This document shows, piece after piece, positions 1-11,283 of a stretch of 64,000 nucleotides of DNA. The stretch is from assembly GCA_030848705.1 (NCBI GenBank), contig CM061243.1, positions 104,582,436 to 104,646,435 on the forward strand, in the 5' to 3' direction. Source of the stretch: Heracleum sosnowskyi (taxonomy: Eukaryota; Streptophyta; Magnoliopsida; Apiales; Apiaceae). Below the pieces are notes generated by a model that saw only the letters and a list, made by a program, of their open reading frames with translations, ran no database searches and was not told where the DNA came from. Position numbers and translations under genes: made by a program. Within the stretch, counting starts at the first letter, position 1; each line of letters begins with the position of its first letter.

Positions 1-1423
1 CCAGTCTAGCTATAGGTGCAAATGTCTCATCATAATCAATGCCTTCTTGCTGACAGTATCCTTTGGCAACCAGCCTTGCTTTGTTTCTTATTACCACTCC
101 TTCTTCATCCATCTTGTTTCTGAACACCCATTTGGTGTCAATACCATTCTTTCCTTCAGGAGGTGGCAGTAGCTCCCATACTTTGTTTTTCTCAAATTGA
201 TTCAATTCTTCTTGCATGACAACAATCCAATCAGAAATCTTCAAAGCTTCTTCAACTACTTTAGGTTCCTCTTGTGACAGAAAGCAGCTATACATACATG
301 TATTCATAGTCGCCCTTCTTGTTCTAACTCCCTCACTAGGATCTCCAATGATTTGATCCCTAGTGTGGGCTCTGTCCCATTTCCTTGTGTGCCCCTGTTC
401 ATTTCCTTGATCTGTTCCAAGCTCATTTTGGTTGACAGTTGCATTCTCTTCTTCTCCCCCTGTGTTTGTGAACCCTTGCACAGGTGTTTGAAGAAGATTG
501 TCAACTTCAAGAACTTCATTTTCTAGAACAGTTTGAACAGATGGTTCATCTTCACTTTCAGAATCCTCAAGATAAACTTGATTCTCAAATCTTAATGGCA
601 CACTGTCTTGATCACTTGTTTTAAGTCCAGGAGTTTTCTTGTCATCAAAGGTAACATCCATGTTTTCCATGACTTTGTGTTGCTCAGGTACAAACAATCT
701 GTATGCTTTCCTTTCCAGAGAGTATCCAATAAAGATACCTTCAAATGCCTTTGCATCAAATTTTCCAACATGCTCAGAGGTATCTTTCATCACAAAACAC
801 TTTCTTCCAAAAACATGCAGATGCTTGAAGGATGCTCTTTTTCCAGTCATTAATGAGTAAGGAGTTTTGCCAGACTTCTTATTGATCAATGTTCTATTTT
901 GCACATAGCATGCTGTGTTAACAGCATCAGCCCAAAAGCTAGTAAGTAGCTTTGCATCCAATAACATTGTCCTTGCAGCTTCAATGAGAGTTCTATTCTT
1001 TCTCTCAACTACTCCATTTTGTTGAGGTGTTCTAGGAGCTGAGAATTGTTGAGAAATTCCTTTATCTTTGCAAAACTCATACAATGTTGAATTTCTGAAC
1101 TCAGTTCCATTATCACTTCTCAAAGCAACTACAGAGGAACTAGTGCTTTGTGCTTCTCTATCAACTCTCTTGATATGCTCTATTATGACTTGAGGTGCTT
1201 CATCTTTGGAGAATAGGAATTCCACCCAAGTGTATCTTGAAAAATCATCAACCATAACTAGAGCATATTTCTTTTTGGAAATGGACATTACATTCACAGG
1301 ACCAAATAAATCCATGTGAATTAGCTGCAGAGGTTTTGAGTTTGTATTGAGCAACTTGTTCTTGTGACTAGATCTTTTAATCTTTCCTTTCTGACAAGCT
1401 TCACATGCTCCATCTTGCACAAA
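1..1423 (-). pseudogene. pol: copia A pol: integrase and start of reverse transcriptase
   Basis: This frame is open from just after the stop at 1424 to the left edge. It contains the integrase zinc-binding end (CEACQKGK near 1395), the core start MDLFGPVNVMS near 1315, the SDNGTEF catalytic segment near 1110 and the PQQNGVVERKNR segment carrying the catalytic Glu near 1015. At the edge it reaches the RT entry motif (GIDYDETFAPIARL). Integrase would insert the cDNA into the genome; RT would copy the genomic RNA inside virus-like particles. The frame is the same as that of the protease ORF, so the two are one polyprotein broken by a single TAG at 1424-1426. It is truncated by the window, not necessarily in the genome. 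Confidence 0.88.
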
Positions 1424-1936
1424 CTACAAGGCAGGCAAATCCCTGATGAGTTCTCTCTTGATTAGAGAGTTCATTGCCTGAACATTCAAGTGAGACAGTT
1501 TCTTGTGCCATATCCAGGATTCCTCATTTGTGGCTTTAGTGTAGAGACAACAAATTTCTCCCTTGTCTGCAGCCATGAGATCAGCTACAAACAGGCTTCC
1601 TTTCTTCACACCAGTTAGAACAACTTCACCACTTTCTCTTTTTGAGATTGAACAATGATCTTCATTAAATTCCACTTTGAAACCCCTGTTAGTAAATTGT
1701 CCAATGCTTAAGAGATTATGCTTCAGTCCTTCAACAAATGCTACATCTTCAATAATGACATTTCCAGATTTTATACTGCCATATCCCATTGTATAACCGA
1801 TGTTGTCATTTCCAAAGGTTACTGATGGGCCAGCCTTTTCCTCAAAATGTGATAGCAGGGCTATATCACCAGTCATGTGACTTGAGCATCCACTGTCCAA
1901 GATCCATATGACTCTTTTATTCCTGTTGCCCTGCAT
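1424..1936 (-). CDS. pol: copia A protease and GAG pre-integrase segment
   Basis: The first residues give the aspartic protease motif WILDSGCSSHMTGD. The following HNLLSIGQ and WHKKLSHLN segments are typical of the GAG pre-integrase region of Ty1/copia. The ORF opens directly after a TGA at 1937-1939 in this frame and lies in a different frame from gag. It ends at a TAG (1424-1426) where relatives read a charged or polar residue just before the integrase zinc motif. An ATG is present at 1934-1936, but it may be fortuitous, since the sequence just upstream also looks like a splice acceptor (TGCAG before GG). In the intact family this would be part of the continuous pol polyprotein. Confidence 0.85.
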   Translation of the reverse strand: MQGNRNKRVIWILDSGCSSHMTGDIALLSHFEEKAGPSVTFGNDNIGYTMGYGSIKSGNVIIEDVAFVEGLKHNLLSIGQFTNRGFKVEFNEDHCSISKRESGEVVLTGVKKGSLFVADLMAADKGEICCLYTKATNEESWIWHKKLSHLNVQAMNSLIKRELIRDLPAL

Positions 1937-1947
1937 TCACAAGGTAA

Positions 1948-4413
1948 CTAAGTTGTTTTTTGTACCCACACATGGTAGGGTCCAGTTGATTTAGAAACAT
2001 TTTTGTTACCAATTCTTCTGTCATAAGTTGCATTCATCACAGTAGGATACTTCATATTGTTTGTGGCTTTGGAGTTCACACTCTTAGGCTCACATGAAGT
2101 GTTCACCCTCTCAATCCTGATTGGGGATCATATCCTGTGAGTGTGCATGTGTGTGTGTGATTCACTAGATTGTGCAGAATCAAGTTTATGCTTTAGAGAT
2201 AAACAGTTAGCAATCACAGTCACATAGCATGTCATGCAATTAGGCTTACCACAGAAGGAATCATGACTAGAGTTTATGCTAGCAGAATGATTACTTAGGT
2301 TATCAACTTCAACATTCACTTGTTTGCTACACTTATGAGTCAAATGATTAACAGATAGACATTTCTGACATTGTTTCCTGGGAGCATTTGGCACATAAGC
2401 ATAGTTGTTACCCTTGTTGACACCTACCTTACCATTTCTGTTTTGTTTCTTTTTCTTAACAACTTCTTTCTTTACTTTAGGACTCTTGACAAGATTGTCT
2501 TTGGTCTCTTTCTGACTGACAGATTCAGGAGAGGAAGAAGTGTCTTTAGCAGCCTCATCTTCTTCAAGAAGTTGTTGTTTGATGATCAATAGTTCTTCAT
2601 CAAACTCAACAACGCTCTTTTTGAAGATGGGCTGTTCAACACTAGATAGAATGGTTGGGGCATTTTTGTTTGTAAAAGATTCTTTTCCTTTGCCCTTTGC
2701 CTTCTTCCTTCCTTTATCATTCTCATAGTCAAAACCAACTCCAACCTTGCTATCTTCAGTGTGTTCCTTGTGATAGGTTTGAACAAGTTCAGAGGAGTTC
2801 TTAAAGCTTCTTAGTTTCAATTCAGTTTCAGCAATTTGTTCCCTAAGAGCTTTCTCTATTTGTTCAGCACAAACCACTTTGTTTTTAAGATACTCAACCT
2901 CCTTTTTCAAACCATCAAGGTTCACAACCATTAACTCAAGTTCCTCATTCTTTTCTGTAAGCTCAAGATTTCTAGCAGTTAGTCTATCAATTTCTTCATT
3001 TGCTACTAACATGCTAGTATGAAAATTAAACATCTCAGTACTCATATCTTCAACAGTCTGCTTATATTGAAGGGGAGTCATATCAAGAGAAGTAAGAATA
3101 GGTACCTGACTAGAATCACCATCATCAGAAAATGCCATCAAGGCATAATTTGAGTACTCTTGTTCTTCTTCTTCATCAGAGTCATCCCAGCATTTTCCCT
3201 CAGCAATAAAAGCTTTACCATGTTGTGTCTTGAGTAGAGCCTCATACTTAGCTTCAAGCTCTAAGTATGCTTTTTCCTTCTTGACCTGTTTAGGCTTTTT
3301 GCACTCAGTGGCAAAATACCCAAGTTCATTGCAGTTATAGCATCTTATTTTGGACCTATCCACACTCCCAGATTTGTATCCTCCTTTAACTGCACCAGCA
3401 ATCCCTTTTCCTTTGTTGAAAGAGTTTGAGCTACCTGAACCACCAGCATTTCCATTATTGAATCTAGACTTGAATGGCTGCTTCCTTTTAAACCTGATGT
3501 TAGGGTATCTCCTAGCCATATAAGCAAAAGATTTGTTTTCCATCTTGTCCAGTTCATCTATGCTGTAGAACTCATCCTCTTCAGGTAAATCATACACAAC
3601 CTGAGTTTCATCACCAGTGTCATCACTTTCCAGTTCCTCAATCTTGACTTGACTGATTTTTACAGAATCCATTCTTTGACCTAGATTGTCAGCAATAAGG
3701 GCACAAGAGGTATTGGCCACTAATCCTTGCTTTGCTTGAATAGATCTCTTTTGAAACAGCTCTAACTCATATGTCTTCAAAACACCATACAACACATCAA
3801 AACCAATCTTTGTTAGATCTCTTTCTTTAAGGGAAGAGATTCTTGGTTCCAAGTGATCTGGAAGAGTTAGTAAGAACTTCATATTGAGCTCTTCTGTCTC
3901 ATAGTGTTTGTCATAGAGTTTGAGCTCGTTTATCAGCTTATTGAATCTCTCAAACACTTCTGTGATTCCCTCTTTTGGCTGAGCCATGAAGGCTACATAT
4001 TGTGAGACAAGAATCTGCTTCTTGTTCTTCCTTACTTCAGTAGTTCCTTCACAGAGGACTTCTATAAGATCCCACATCTTCTTGGCACTAGTACAGTGAG
4101 CAACAGTGCCATACATGTTGAAGTCCATAGATTCACAAGTGATGAGTTGAAGATGTCCATCCAGTGCTACTTCCTCCTTTTCAGGATCAGTGTATTTTGA
4201 GGGGTCTTTGGGCACATGTTCTGCTGGTACTATCTCAGTGCCATTGGTTGTTTCACCAATCTCGATCATTGGAATAAAGGGACCATGCTTTAGAATATCT
4301 AAATACATGGGGTTAGAAGCTTTGATGAAAAGCAACATCTTCTTTTTCCATAAACTGTAGTGCTCCTTGTTAAAGGGAGGAATCTTGATACTGCTAAGTT
4401 TCTGTGAACTCAT
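1948..4413 (-). pseudogene. gag: copia A gag (UBN2-type capsid, two zinc knuckles), one internal stop
   Basis: The start ATG at 4411-4413 lies 50 bp after the LTR. The protein opens with a typical copia gag N-terminus (IPPFNKEHYSLWKKKM) and a UBN2-like capsid region to about residue 230. The first zinc knuckle (about residues 355-370) reads CYNCNELGYFATEC: the usual His is Tyr. A coiled-coil stretch follows (about 470-560). A second CCHC knuckle (CQKCLSVNHLTHKC) and a Cys-rich CGKPNCMTC segment lie near the end. A TGA at 2128-2130 interrupts the frame after 761 codons. The same frame then stays open for 59 codons, includes WVQKTT, and stops at 1948-1950. That second stop matches the gag end of copia C (WVPKST-stop), so the TGA at 2128 is probably a mutation. 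Confidence 0.88.
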
Positions 4414-4447
4414 TCTTGATATTTTCCTGTTTGTACGTTAACAGCCT

Positions 4448-4461
4448 TGGCTCTGATACCA
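4448..4461 (-). promoter_or_regulatory. primer-binding site, initiator-Met tRNA (copia A)
   Basis: The minus strand reads TGGTATCAGAGCCA, 14 bases complementary to the 3' end of plant initiator-Met tRNA. It lies two bases after the LTR end, as expected for minus-strand cDNA priming. Confidence 0.9.
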
Positions 4462-4463
4462 CT

Positions 4464-5885
4464 TGTTAGGAATGAATATCACCTAGAAACTAGACAGATG
4501 GGGGGTGAATGGATAGTTTGATGAATTTTTGCTTTCTTGAAAACTAAATGTAAACTGTATATGATTATGGTATGTAATATGCAGAAAGTAAACAACACGC
4601 ACAATCACTTTAATCTACTTTGTATAAGCAAATTAAATACTACAGCTTTCCAAGAAATTCACAATCGAATTTTTGGCTTCTAAACAAGAACAGTTTGTAC
4701 TTGCTTGCTTACAGAGAAAAGAGCTTGAGATAAAAACTATGTGTGTATCTCTTACAGCTTACAGTGGTGTGTGCACAATATATATATATATTCACCTATA
4801 CAAACTAGGTACACACAATATTACACAGCTACCCCTTCTGAAAGTCCAACTTGTCCTGTCATAAGAAGTTCACTGTGTCAGGAAGGACCACCTGCTTTTC
4901 GGAATCTTTCCCGTTTCTGTAGCTGCTTGTCTCTTATCTTTCTCTCCAAGTTTAGCTGTAGATTTGCCATCTGTTCTTTGGACCACCTTGCCAGAACAAA
5001 TGCTTCAGTATTTGTCTCTTTTGATTCTTGGTTCTGTACCTTGATTTGTCTTGTTATAAACGGCTAAGTGTTGATATCGTGAACTCCACTTCATTCCTTA
5101 CTTCGCGATATCCCTTGTGAGGACTACGCGATATAGCCTTTGAAGACTTTCCGACATAGGCCATAAGATGACTATGCGACATGGGTCATTTGATGACTAT
5201 GCAACATAGGTCATTTGACGACTATGTGACATAAGTCATTTGACGACTATGCGACATAAGTCTTTTGACGACTATGCGACATAGGTCATTTGATGACTAT
5301 GCGACATAAGTCATTTGACGACTATGCGACATAAGTCTTTTGACGACTATGCGACATAGGTCATTTGATGACTATGCGACATAGGTCATTTGATGACTAT
5401 GCGACATAAGGCTTCTGAGGACTTCACGATCTAGGCTTCTTTGACTTTGCTGACTTCGACATGTGTCTTGAGGACTTCTCGACATAGTACAAAATGGACT
5501 ATGCGATGTAGCACTTCACGACATAGATATTGGTGACTTCACGACATAGCTTTCTTCTGACTTTGCTATATAATGCCTTAGACAAATTTCTGCAACTTAT
5601 TTCTTCATGGCCTTATTCATTTCTATCCTGTTGCATGAACACTTCTGAACTTCTACCAGGACAATTATTCAATGGCCTATATACAATATAGATGCAAGAA
5701 ACTTTGCTAAGCTCATTATAACTTTGAGCATACATGATCAAGCTAATGTTCATGAGAACAAGACAAGTACATATAGAGACCTATACTATATCCCAGTGAT
5801 AGAACTCACTAGGTCATGTAATGTGACATAGTCACATAGTGTAGGCTTGTTAATAGTGGTATTCAGACATGTCTTGAGCCTAACA
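4464..5885 (-). repeat. 5' LTR of copia A (1422 bp)
   Basis: Bounded by TGTTAGG at one end and CCTAACA at the other, a perfect 7-bp terminal inverted repeat. The primer site abuts one end and element B sequence begins at the other. A G-run (near 4500) close to the U5 end is typical of SIRE-like LTRs. TATA-like tracts on the minus strand occur near 5568 and near 4785; I cannot tell which is used. Confidence 0.85.
5160..5415. repeat. 25-bp tandem repeat in the LTR of copia A
   Basis: About ten units of period 25, built on GACTATGCGACATARGTC followed by a TTTGA spacer. Units differ by one to three substitutions. Diverged copies of GCGACATAG continue to about 5560. The array lies wholly inside the LTR and is non-coding. 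Confidence 0.85.
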
Positions 5886-5958
5886 GTACCCACTGTTCTA
5901 ACTGATTATCTAAGAACGGTGCCCCTACCACTTCTACCCCAAGTGGAACAGGTACCCA

Positions 5959-7005
5959 ATGGATGTAGATCCAGAGCCCTCAGTGGCCATTCCAGACCAT
6001 GAGATTGCAAACCCACAATCTCTAACCACGGTCGAAGAGCCTTTGGAAGAACAAAATGAAACAATAAACGAACCTCCTTCCCCTCCTATACCCAATATAC
6101 AAACATCCATGAGTGTAGAGGGAGATAGTGCCTTAGCAGCACCGCATAAGGAGATACACCCTTCAACAACAGCTCTGCCTTCCTCTAAAAGGAGAAGAAT
6201 AGAAACCGAGGCAACTGTTGATACTTTATTTCAAACTTCCAAAGAGCCCTTTATTGATTTTTCTGATGCTTATTGGGCTACACTAACCAAAGCTATATTT
6301 GAACCCATAGCTCAATCAAGCAAGGAGGAATTGACGGAAGCAACTGGTTTTCCGACCATATTACGGTCAGGTTCACTGGTTGAAGGTTCTAAGAACCAAG
6401 TGTCTTCACAGACGTCGAGAGAAGGTTCTGACCTAAATGCAAAATCTCAAAGGTCATTACCTAACTCCCCAGATGGAACATATCTGGATCCTGCGGGTAA
6501 AGGGTCTGACGTAGGTGCGTATCGGCAACTCGGTGACAATGAATCAATTTCAATTGAGGAGTTAACTGAGGTAAAGTCTTCACAGACTATTAGGGAAGTT
6601 TCAGGGTCTCTGCTGTTAATAAATCCTAATTCTAACCCCCTAGAGATTCAAACTCTAGATCCTATAAAGGATACATCATCCACGGATGATCAGCAACTTG
6701 GTTTAACTAAGGACGGGGACTTGTGAAGCCCCATTGCACCATCGGTGACCTCCTTAAGGACGGCTACGGTGTTTTCTTCTGCAGGTACAATGAGCATTAA
6801 GGGATTGAGTGAAACAAAAACACTTACACCTGGCCTGAGTGGGAAAGGTAAAATGAGTGAAACACCGACAGAAACGTTGAGTGTACACCCAGAGCCAAAT
6901 GTGAGCAGTGACACCCTAACCCTTACAAATATAGATGATTTGCTACTACCAACAGGAAGAGAGGTACATGTTCAATCCTCACTCAAGGAGATGACGGTTC
7001 ATGAT
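5959..7005 (+). pseudogene. element B accessory ORF 1, first part
   Basis: The frame opens with an ATG at 5959 and encodes a Pro/Ser/Thr/Glu-rich, probably disordered segment of 255 codons. It meets a TGA at 6724-6726, then continues in the same frame to 7005, where gypsy A is inserted. After the insertion the frame resumes at 21528. The whole ORF is therefore about 702 codons with one nonsense codon (a plausible CGA to TGA change). I recognise no domain. Its position upstream of the 3' LTR matches the accessory ('env-like') region of SIRE elements, but no signal peptide or membrane segment is visible. Two in-frame TAA codons lie upstream near 5900, so a longer original N-terminus cannot be read from here. 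Confidence 0.6.
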
Positions 7006-8290
7006 TGTAAAACCCCAGATTTTTGGGTAGAATTAAAACTTTTATTGTATGATGATGTATATATATATATGTGGATGGTGGTAATGGTTTTTGGAGAATT
7101 AAGTATGAAATGAATATGGATGTCAGTTTTCAAACATTTTGAGAATAATAAGAAGGGACTGATCATGTAAATAAGAACAATCAATCTGGAAGGTAAGAAT
7201 ACAATACTCCAGGGAAGAAAAGTATTTTTATGTCATCCAAATCAATATCTGGAATGCATCCGACAACTCCGTAAACAAGATAGCGTATGCCCGAGAAAGC
7301 ACTAGAACGTTTTCTAAGTGCAAAGAGTAAAGAGAAGTAAACCAGGAATATTGGAACGAATATTGATCCAAAGGATTATAGAAAAACCACTGATGAATAG
7401 TAACTTCTGATGAATAGTAACTTTTGATGAATAGTAAATTTTGTCGTTTAAAAGTTTTTCAGACCACCCTATATACGGGTCGATATGATGAACTTTCAAA
7501 GCCGTATTAGTGATCTACGATGAAAATAAAGGAATGCAAAAGCTGTCAGAATCGGAAAAATAGCATTTCCGTTTTCTCCGAAATTTCACCATTAACGGAC
7601 GGATTAATTATTATTTGAAAATAATTAAGAATTTAAATTATCAATTCCATGGATATGGATTTAATAAAAGAATTAGAGATATTAAGAACGATTACGATAA
7701 ACTACTTCGATAGAACACTTAAGAAACCCTGCGAACTTTTTACGCGATTAAACGGAGACGGAACAACGGGACACTTACGAGATTAAATACAGACATGGAA
7801 GTAACATGTAACAAGATTAAGTCGAGGAATGCAACATTTGGATCATCCATGTGAAAGGAAACAAACCAATAAAGCAAACTAGTAAAGCTACTTTATCAGG
7901 ACTCCTGCATGTGCGACACGTGCCCCTGTGACAAGCCAAAACTTGATGACTCACCATTTGGCCATCAAAATATCAGAATTTCTATCATTATCCAAGGCAA
8001 GAAAAGAAAGAACAACTCCCCCATCTTCAAGAAAAACCATTCGGCCCTTTTAAGAAAAACAAGTATACATTTTTCAAAGATCAACTTCCAAGCATCCATA
8101 ATTCATGTTCTTGGATTCAAAAGCTTCCATATTTCACAACTAAGGTATTCTCTAAATCCTAGAACCATCTATTATGGTTATCATGTTCAAATCCTTGATT
8201 ATAGATGAGGATGAATAGTGAAATGAATAGTGATTTCAAGAACTAACTTTTGATTCTTGGTTTCTTTTGATGATTCAAGCTAGCTTAAGG

Positions 8291-8300
8291 TTATATAAGG
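8291..8300 (+). promoter_or_regulatory. TATA box of gypsy A LTR promoter
   Basis: TTATATAAGG is the clearest TATA-type sequence in the LTR. It precedes the splice-like signals and short exon described downstream. The same sequence is present in the 3' LTR near 18528. Confidence 0.6.
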
Positions 8301-9529
8301 ACTATACAAGGCTTATTACGATCATATACACTCCAAGGAAGGTATAATCTCTTGAAACTCTTAGTTATAATATGATTTATATGGTTAGTTTTGAGTATAC
8401 TTTAGTTGGTATAATCATAAGGATGATTGAGTGGTTTTAACGGAGGTTTGATGAAAGTTTGATGTTGTTTTGATGATAAGCAAGTAGATGTTGGTTTTGA
8501 CTGATTTGTGATGATTATGAATTAGTAAGGATGTTGAGGACTTGACTTGGTGATTTGGTTTGGATTGGTCTTGTAAGTTTATGATTAAACTTTGGAATCG
8601 TTAAAACATAGCCGTTATAATGCCCGATTTTCCCTAGCTCTGTTTTGTCTGTGATGTTCGGACATAAGGACTTCTGTCCAGAGTCACCACTGCCTAGTAT
8701 TGTGTAGGTGTTATTTCAAGGTTCGTTTTGATATAAAGATCATGTGATTCCGAATTACGGTTTAGGAGAAACGAGTGTTTTAGTTAAGGATGTTTCGAGA
8801 AACCGAGCTATACCACTTAGCCAACTTTGAGGCAATGATCAAACCCCTTAAGTGACCAATCAGAATGTGAAACTTTGTGTTAACATGCGAGGTATGTTTA
8901 GGAGGACCCTCGAAAAGATTTCGTGTTAAAAAGGATTTAATCTCTATTTTATAAAAATGTTCGAGTCGAGCGTGCGCAAGAGGATTCTTAAGGAGTTAAC
9001 TAGAAATCATGTCTTGGTTTAAGTGAAGTACATACTTAGTTTCATGCAAGTATTCAAGTGATTAACCTTGGATCTTTTGACTATGTATAGATCGCCGGAC
9101 TGACTCGAGGCACACTACCCCTACCTCACCACCAGGCAAGTTTTCTAAACCTATACTACTGTTGTTGTGGTAATAACTGTTTTCAATTATGATATGCGAT
9201 TGCGATATATATAAATTGCATACTTGTTTTCGAATTGCTATACATAGCAATACTTGAGGATATGATTGATGTGGGGCTTATAAGCTAGATATGGGATATC
9301 AGTTATAAGCCAGTCTTGTATAGTGCCCTAGGATAAGGGCGGGTGATTTTCTCTAAGATCAGAAATAATTAAATTTCGGTATATGTTAAAGGTTATTTCC
9401 GATAAGATATCGGGTAACTGTTATTCGAGGATTAATTATTAACTTAAGAAATATCATTTATATTCATTCGAGGATTATTGACTTTAATAATATTATTACC
9501 GTATATTCATTCGAGATTTAGTATTTAAT

Positions 9530-9880
9530 GAATATTATTTTCAAATATTCATTTGAGGATTATTTATTTATATAATGAATATTATTTTCAAATATTCATT
9601 TGAGGATTATTTATTTATATAATGAATATTATTTTCAAATATTCATTTGAGGATTATTTATTTATATAATGAATATTATTTTCAAATATTCATTTGAGGA
9701 TTATTTATTAATGAGTATTACTTTTGAATATTCATTTGAGGATTATTTATTAATGAGTATTACTTTTGAATATTCATTTGAGGATTATTTATTAATGAAT
9801 ATTATTTCTAAATATTCATTCGAGGTTTGTTTATTTGATGAATATTATTTTCGAATATTCATTTGGAGGTTTACTTGTTT
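9530..9880. repeat. AT-rich tandem array, 47-bp then 42-bp units
   Basis: Units begin ATTCATTTGAGGATTATTTA. The first few repeat at exactly 47 bp (for example 9547 and 9594), later ones at 42 bp, with diverged units at both ends. The same unit count is found in the 3' LTR copy (about 19765-20110), so the array has not changed since insertion. Confidence 0.85.
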
Positions 9881-10870
9881 AATAAAGGTTATTAATTGTT
9901 TTCCAATCAAAAAGAGGTTCCCAAAACACTGTTTTTCCATTTGAATCTGTCTTTTAAAGAAGATTCAAATGCTCGCTCAACTATCAAAAATATGGGAAAC
10001 CTGATTTAAGTGACTACTACTCTTTTTAAACTCTCAGTTCAAAAACTGTCAAGGGACAGATATTTTCTCAAAGCAATTTGGTTGCTGCAAGTTAAATATT
10101 GTGTTACCACCTCAACGATCGAGGGGTAAATTCATGGAACAAATCGATGTCCATTAACAGGCAATAGCTTGGGAAATATTGGAGAATCTTCCTTTCCGAC
10201 CTAGATATAACTACTTAGTGGAGTCGTATCAACAAGTGCTACACTTGGGGAAAGGAGGACGATCCTTACGTTTCAGAATCATGGATTTCATCTGAACTAG
10301 GAGTGGTGTAAGTGGTCTAGTTGCGCGGACCCATCCAATTGGCCGGGAGGTCACTGTAAGGCGGTAGACAATGTCAGGCTGTCGTGATTCTTCCATCTAC
10401 ATGTAGAAAACTATTTGAGCGGTGCGACCTGCTACTGATCATAGCAAGGTTAGGCACAGCGGGCGCGGTAGCAACTCCGGTATTGGTTCATCATCCAATT
10501 TGGATATTCCTGCAACATGTATTGGGGTGAAGAACCAAACTTGTTGGCAGGGGGTCGAAAAGCGTTTGGGAATGAAGTGACAACAAATTCATGCAACTTC
10601 ATCTTTTATTCTATAAGTTATGATTCTGGTAAAACCTGATTAAGGATATATATGCATAAGTGGATTTTGGGTTACGAAAATATCCCATTAATTTTCCTCG
10701 TAACTTCATCCTTTACGCTATACTAGTTTCTTATTTGTTGAAGGCATAACATGTGACTGCAATATATCTTTGAATTGTTATATTTTGGTAATCTGTTATA
10801 AGTTATTTTTGGTGGGCTCTATTGCTCACCCTTGCTTTATTTATTTATATCACAACAACAGCTAGAGCAG

Positions 10871-10954
10871 ATGGCCCGCAACAGTCACACCCCGCGAAAG
10901 CGGGTAGCAGTCGTCAGAGATTTACCCGTTGATGTCGTAGCCGCCATAGCTGAG
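10871..10954 (+). CDS. predicted exon 1 of gypsy A ORF1, encoded in the LTR (28 codons)
   Basis: An ATG at 10871 opens 28 codons rich in Arg and Val. The exon is followed directly by a GT donor (GAG then GTAGTAACC). The sequence before it ends in a pyrimidine-rich tract and CAG at 10859-10861. Splicing from 10954 to 11425 is phase 0 and joins the exon to the ATG-less ORF1 downstream. Gypsy B has an exon at the same place in its LTR (54990-55061), also phase 0. The 3' LTR copy is at 21125-21208. This is inferred from sequence only. Confidence 0.55.
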
Positions 10955-11272
10955 GTAGTAACCACTAGTGTTCTAAGCTTCAGCTTTTGTGTATCAGACT
11001 TATGTATCTTATGATTAATGTAATCAACGGCAAGAACTTTTAAATGCTCTGTAATCTTTTGGGTTTGTAATAACTTATAACTTGTGGATCATATGACTAG
11101 ATACTTATTCCAATTTCATCTCTGGAACTATAACTTGTTGTGTGAGTGGTGTTGTTATTGTGGGGTCACAGCATGTAGTTTAATTGTTTTGATTCAAGTG
11201 CAAGTATTATTGATGGGAATTGAGACCATAACGACCGGATCCCCGACCCCGGATCTGGGGCTGTTACAGAAA

Positions 11273-11283
11273 TGGTATCAGAG
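11273..11283 (+). promoter_or_regulatory. primer-binding site, initiator-Met tRNA (gypsy A)
   Basis: TGGTATCAGAG, 11 bases complementary to the 3' end of initiator-Met tRNA, four bases after the LTR end. It lies inside the predicted ORF1 intron (10955-11424). Confidence 0.9.

Larger units (their letters stand above)
1..5885 (-). mobile_element. SIRE-like Ty1/copia retrotransposon A, partial (3' part lies left of the window)
   Basis: Read on the minus strand the order is 5' LTR (5885 to 4464), initiator-Met primer site, gag, protease, integrase and the first residues of reverse transcriptase at the left edge. Protease-integrase-RT order is diagnostic of Ty1/copia. The long gag, the long LTR and a G-run near the LTR end fit the SIRE group. 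The element is inserted in copia element B, whose sequence resumes at 5886. At least two nonsense codons (2128, 1424) mean this copy is not functional as it stands. The other LTR and the target duplication are outside the window. Confidence 0.9.
7006..11268 (+). repeat. 5' LTR of gypsy A (4263 bp)
   Basis: TG...CA ends, followed after four bases by the primer site. It contains a 17-bp repeat of TGATGAATAGTAA (7380-7440), a TATA box near 8291, an AT-rich tandem array (9530-9880) and a short ATG exon near its 3' end. It lacks 18 bp present in the 3' LTR near 10340. Short ORFs inside it (for example 7909-8208) look like chance. Confidence 0.95.

Noticed and set aside
5160..5415. CRISPR-like direct repeats
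   Set aside because: Units are contiguous with no unique spacers, in a plant LTR; it is a tandem repeat.
7909..8208. 99-codon ORF in the gypsy A LTR, repeated at 18146
   Set aside because: It is duplicated only because the LTR is; no domain, no coding bias, upstream of the TATA box.
9669..9944. ORF with repeats of EYSFEDYLLMS in the LTR
   Set aside because: The 42-bp tandem repeat is a multiple of three, so any open frame repeats; AT-rich and non-coding.
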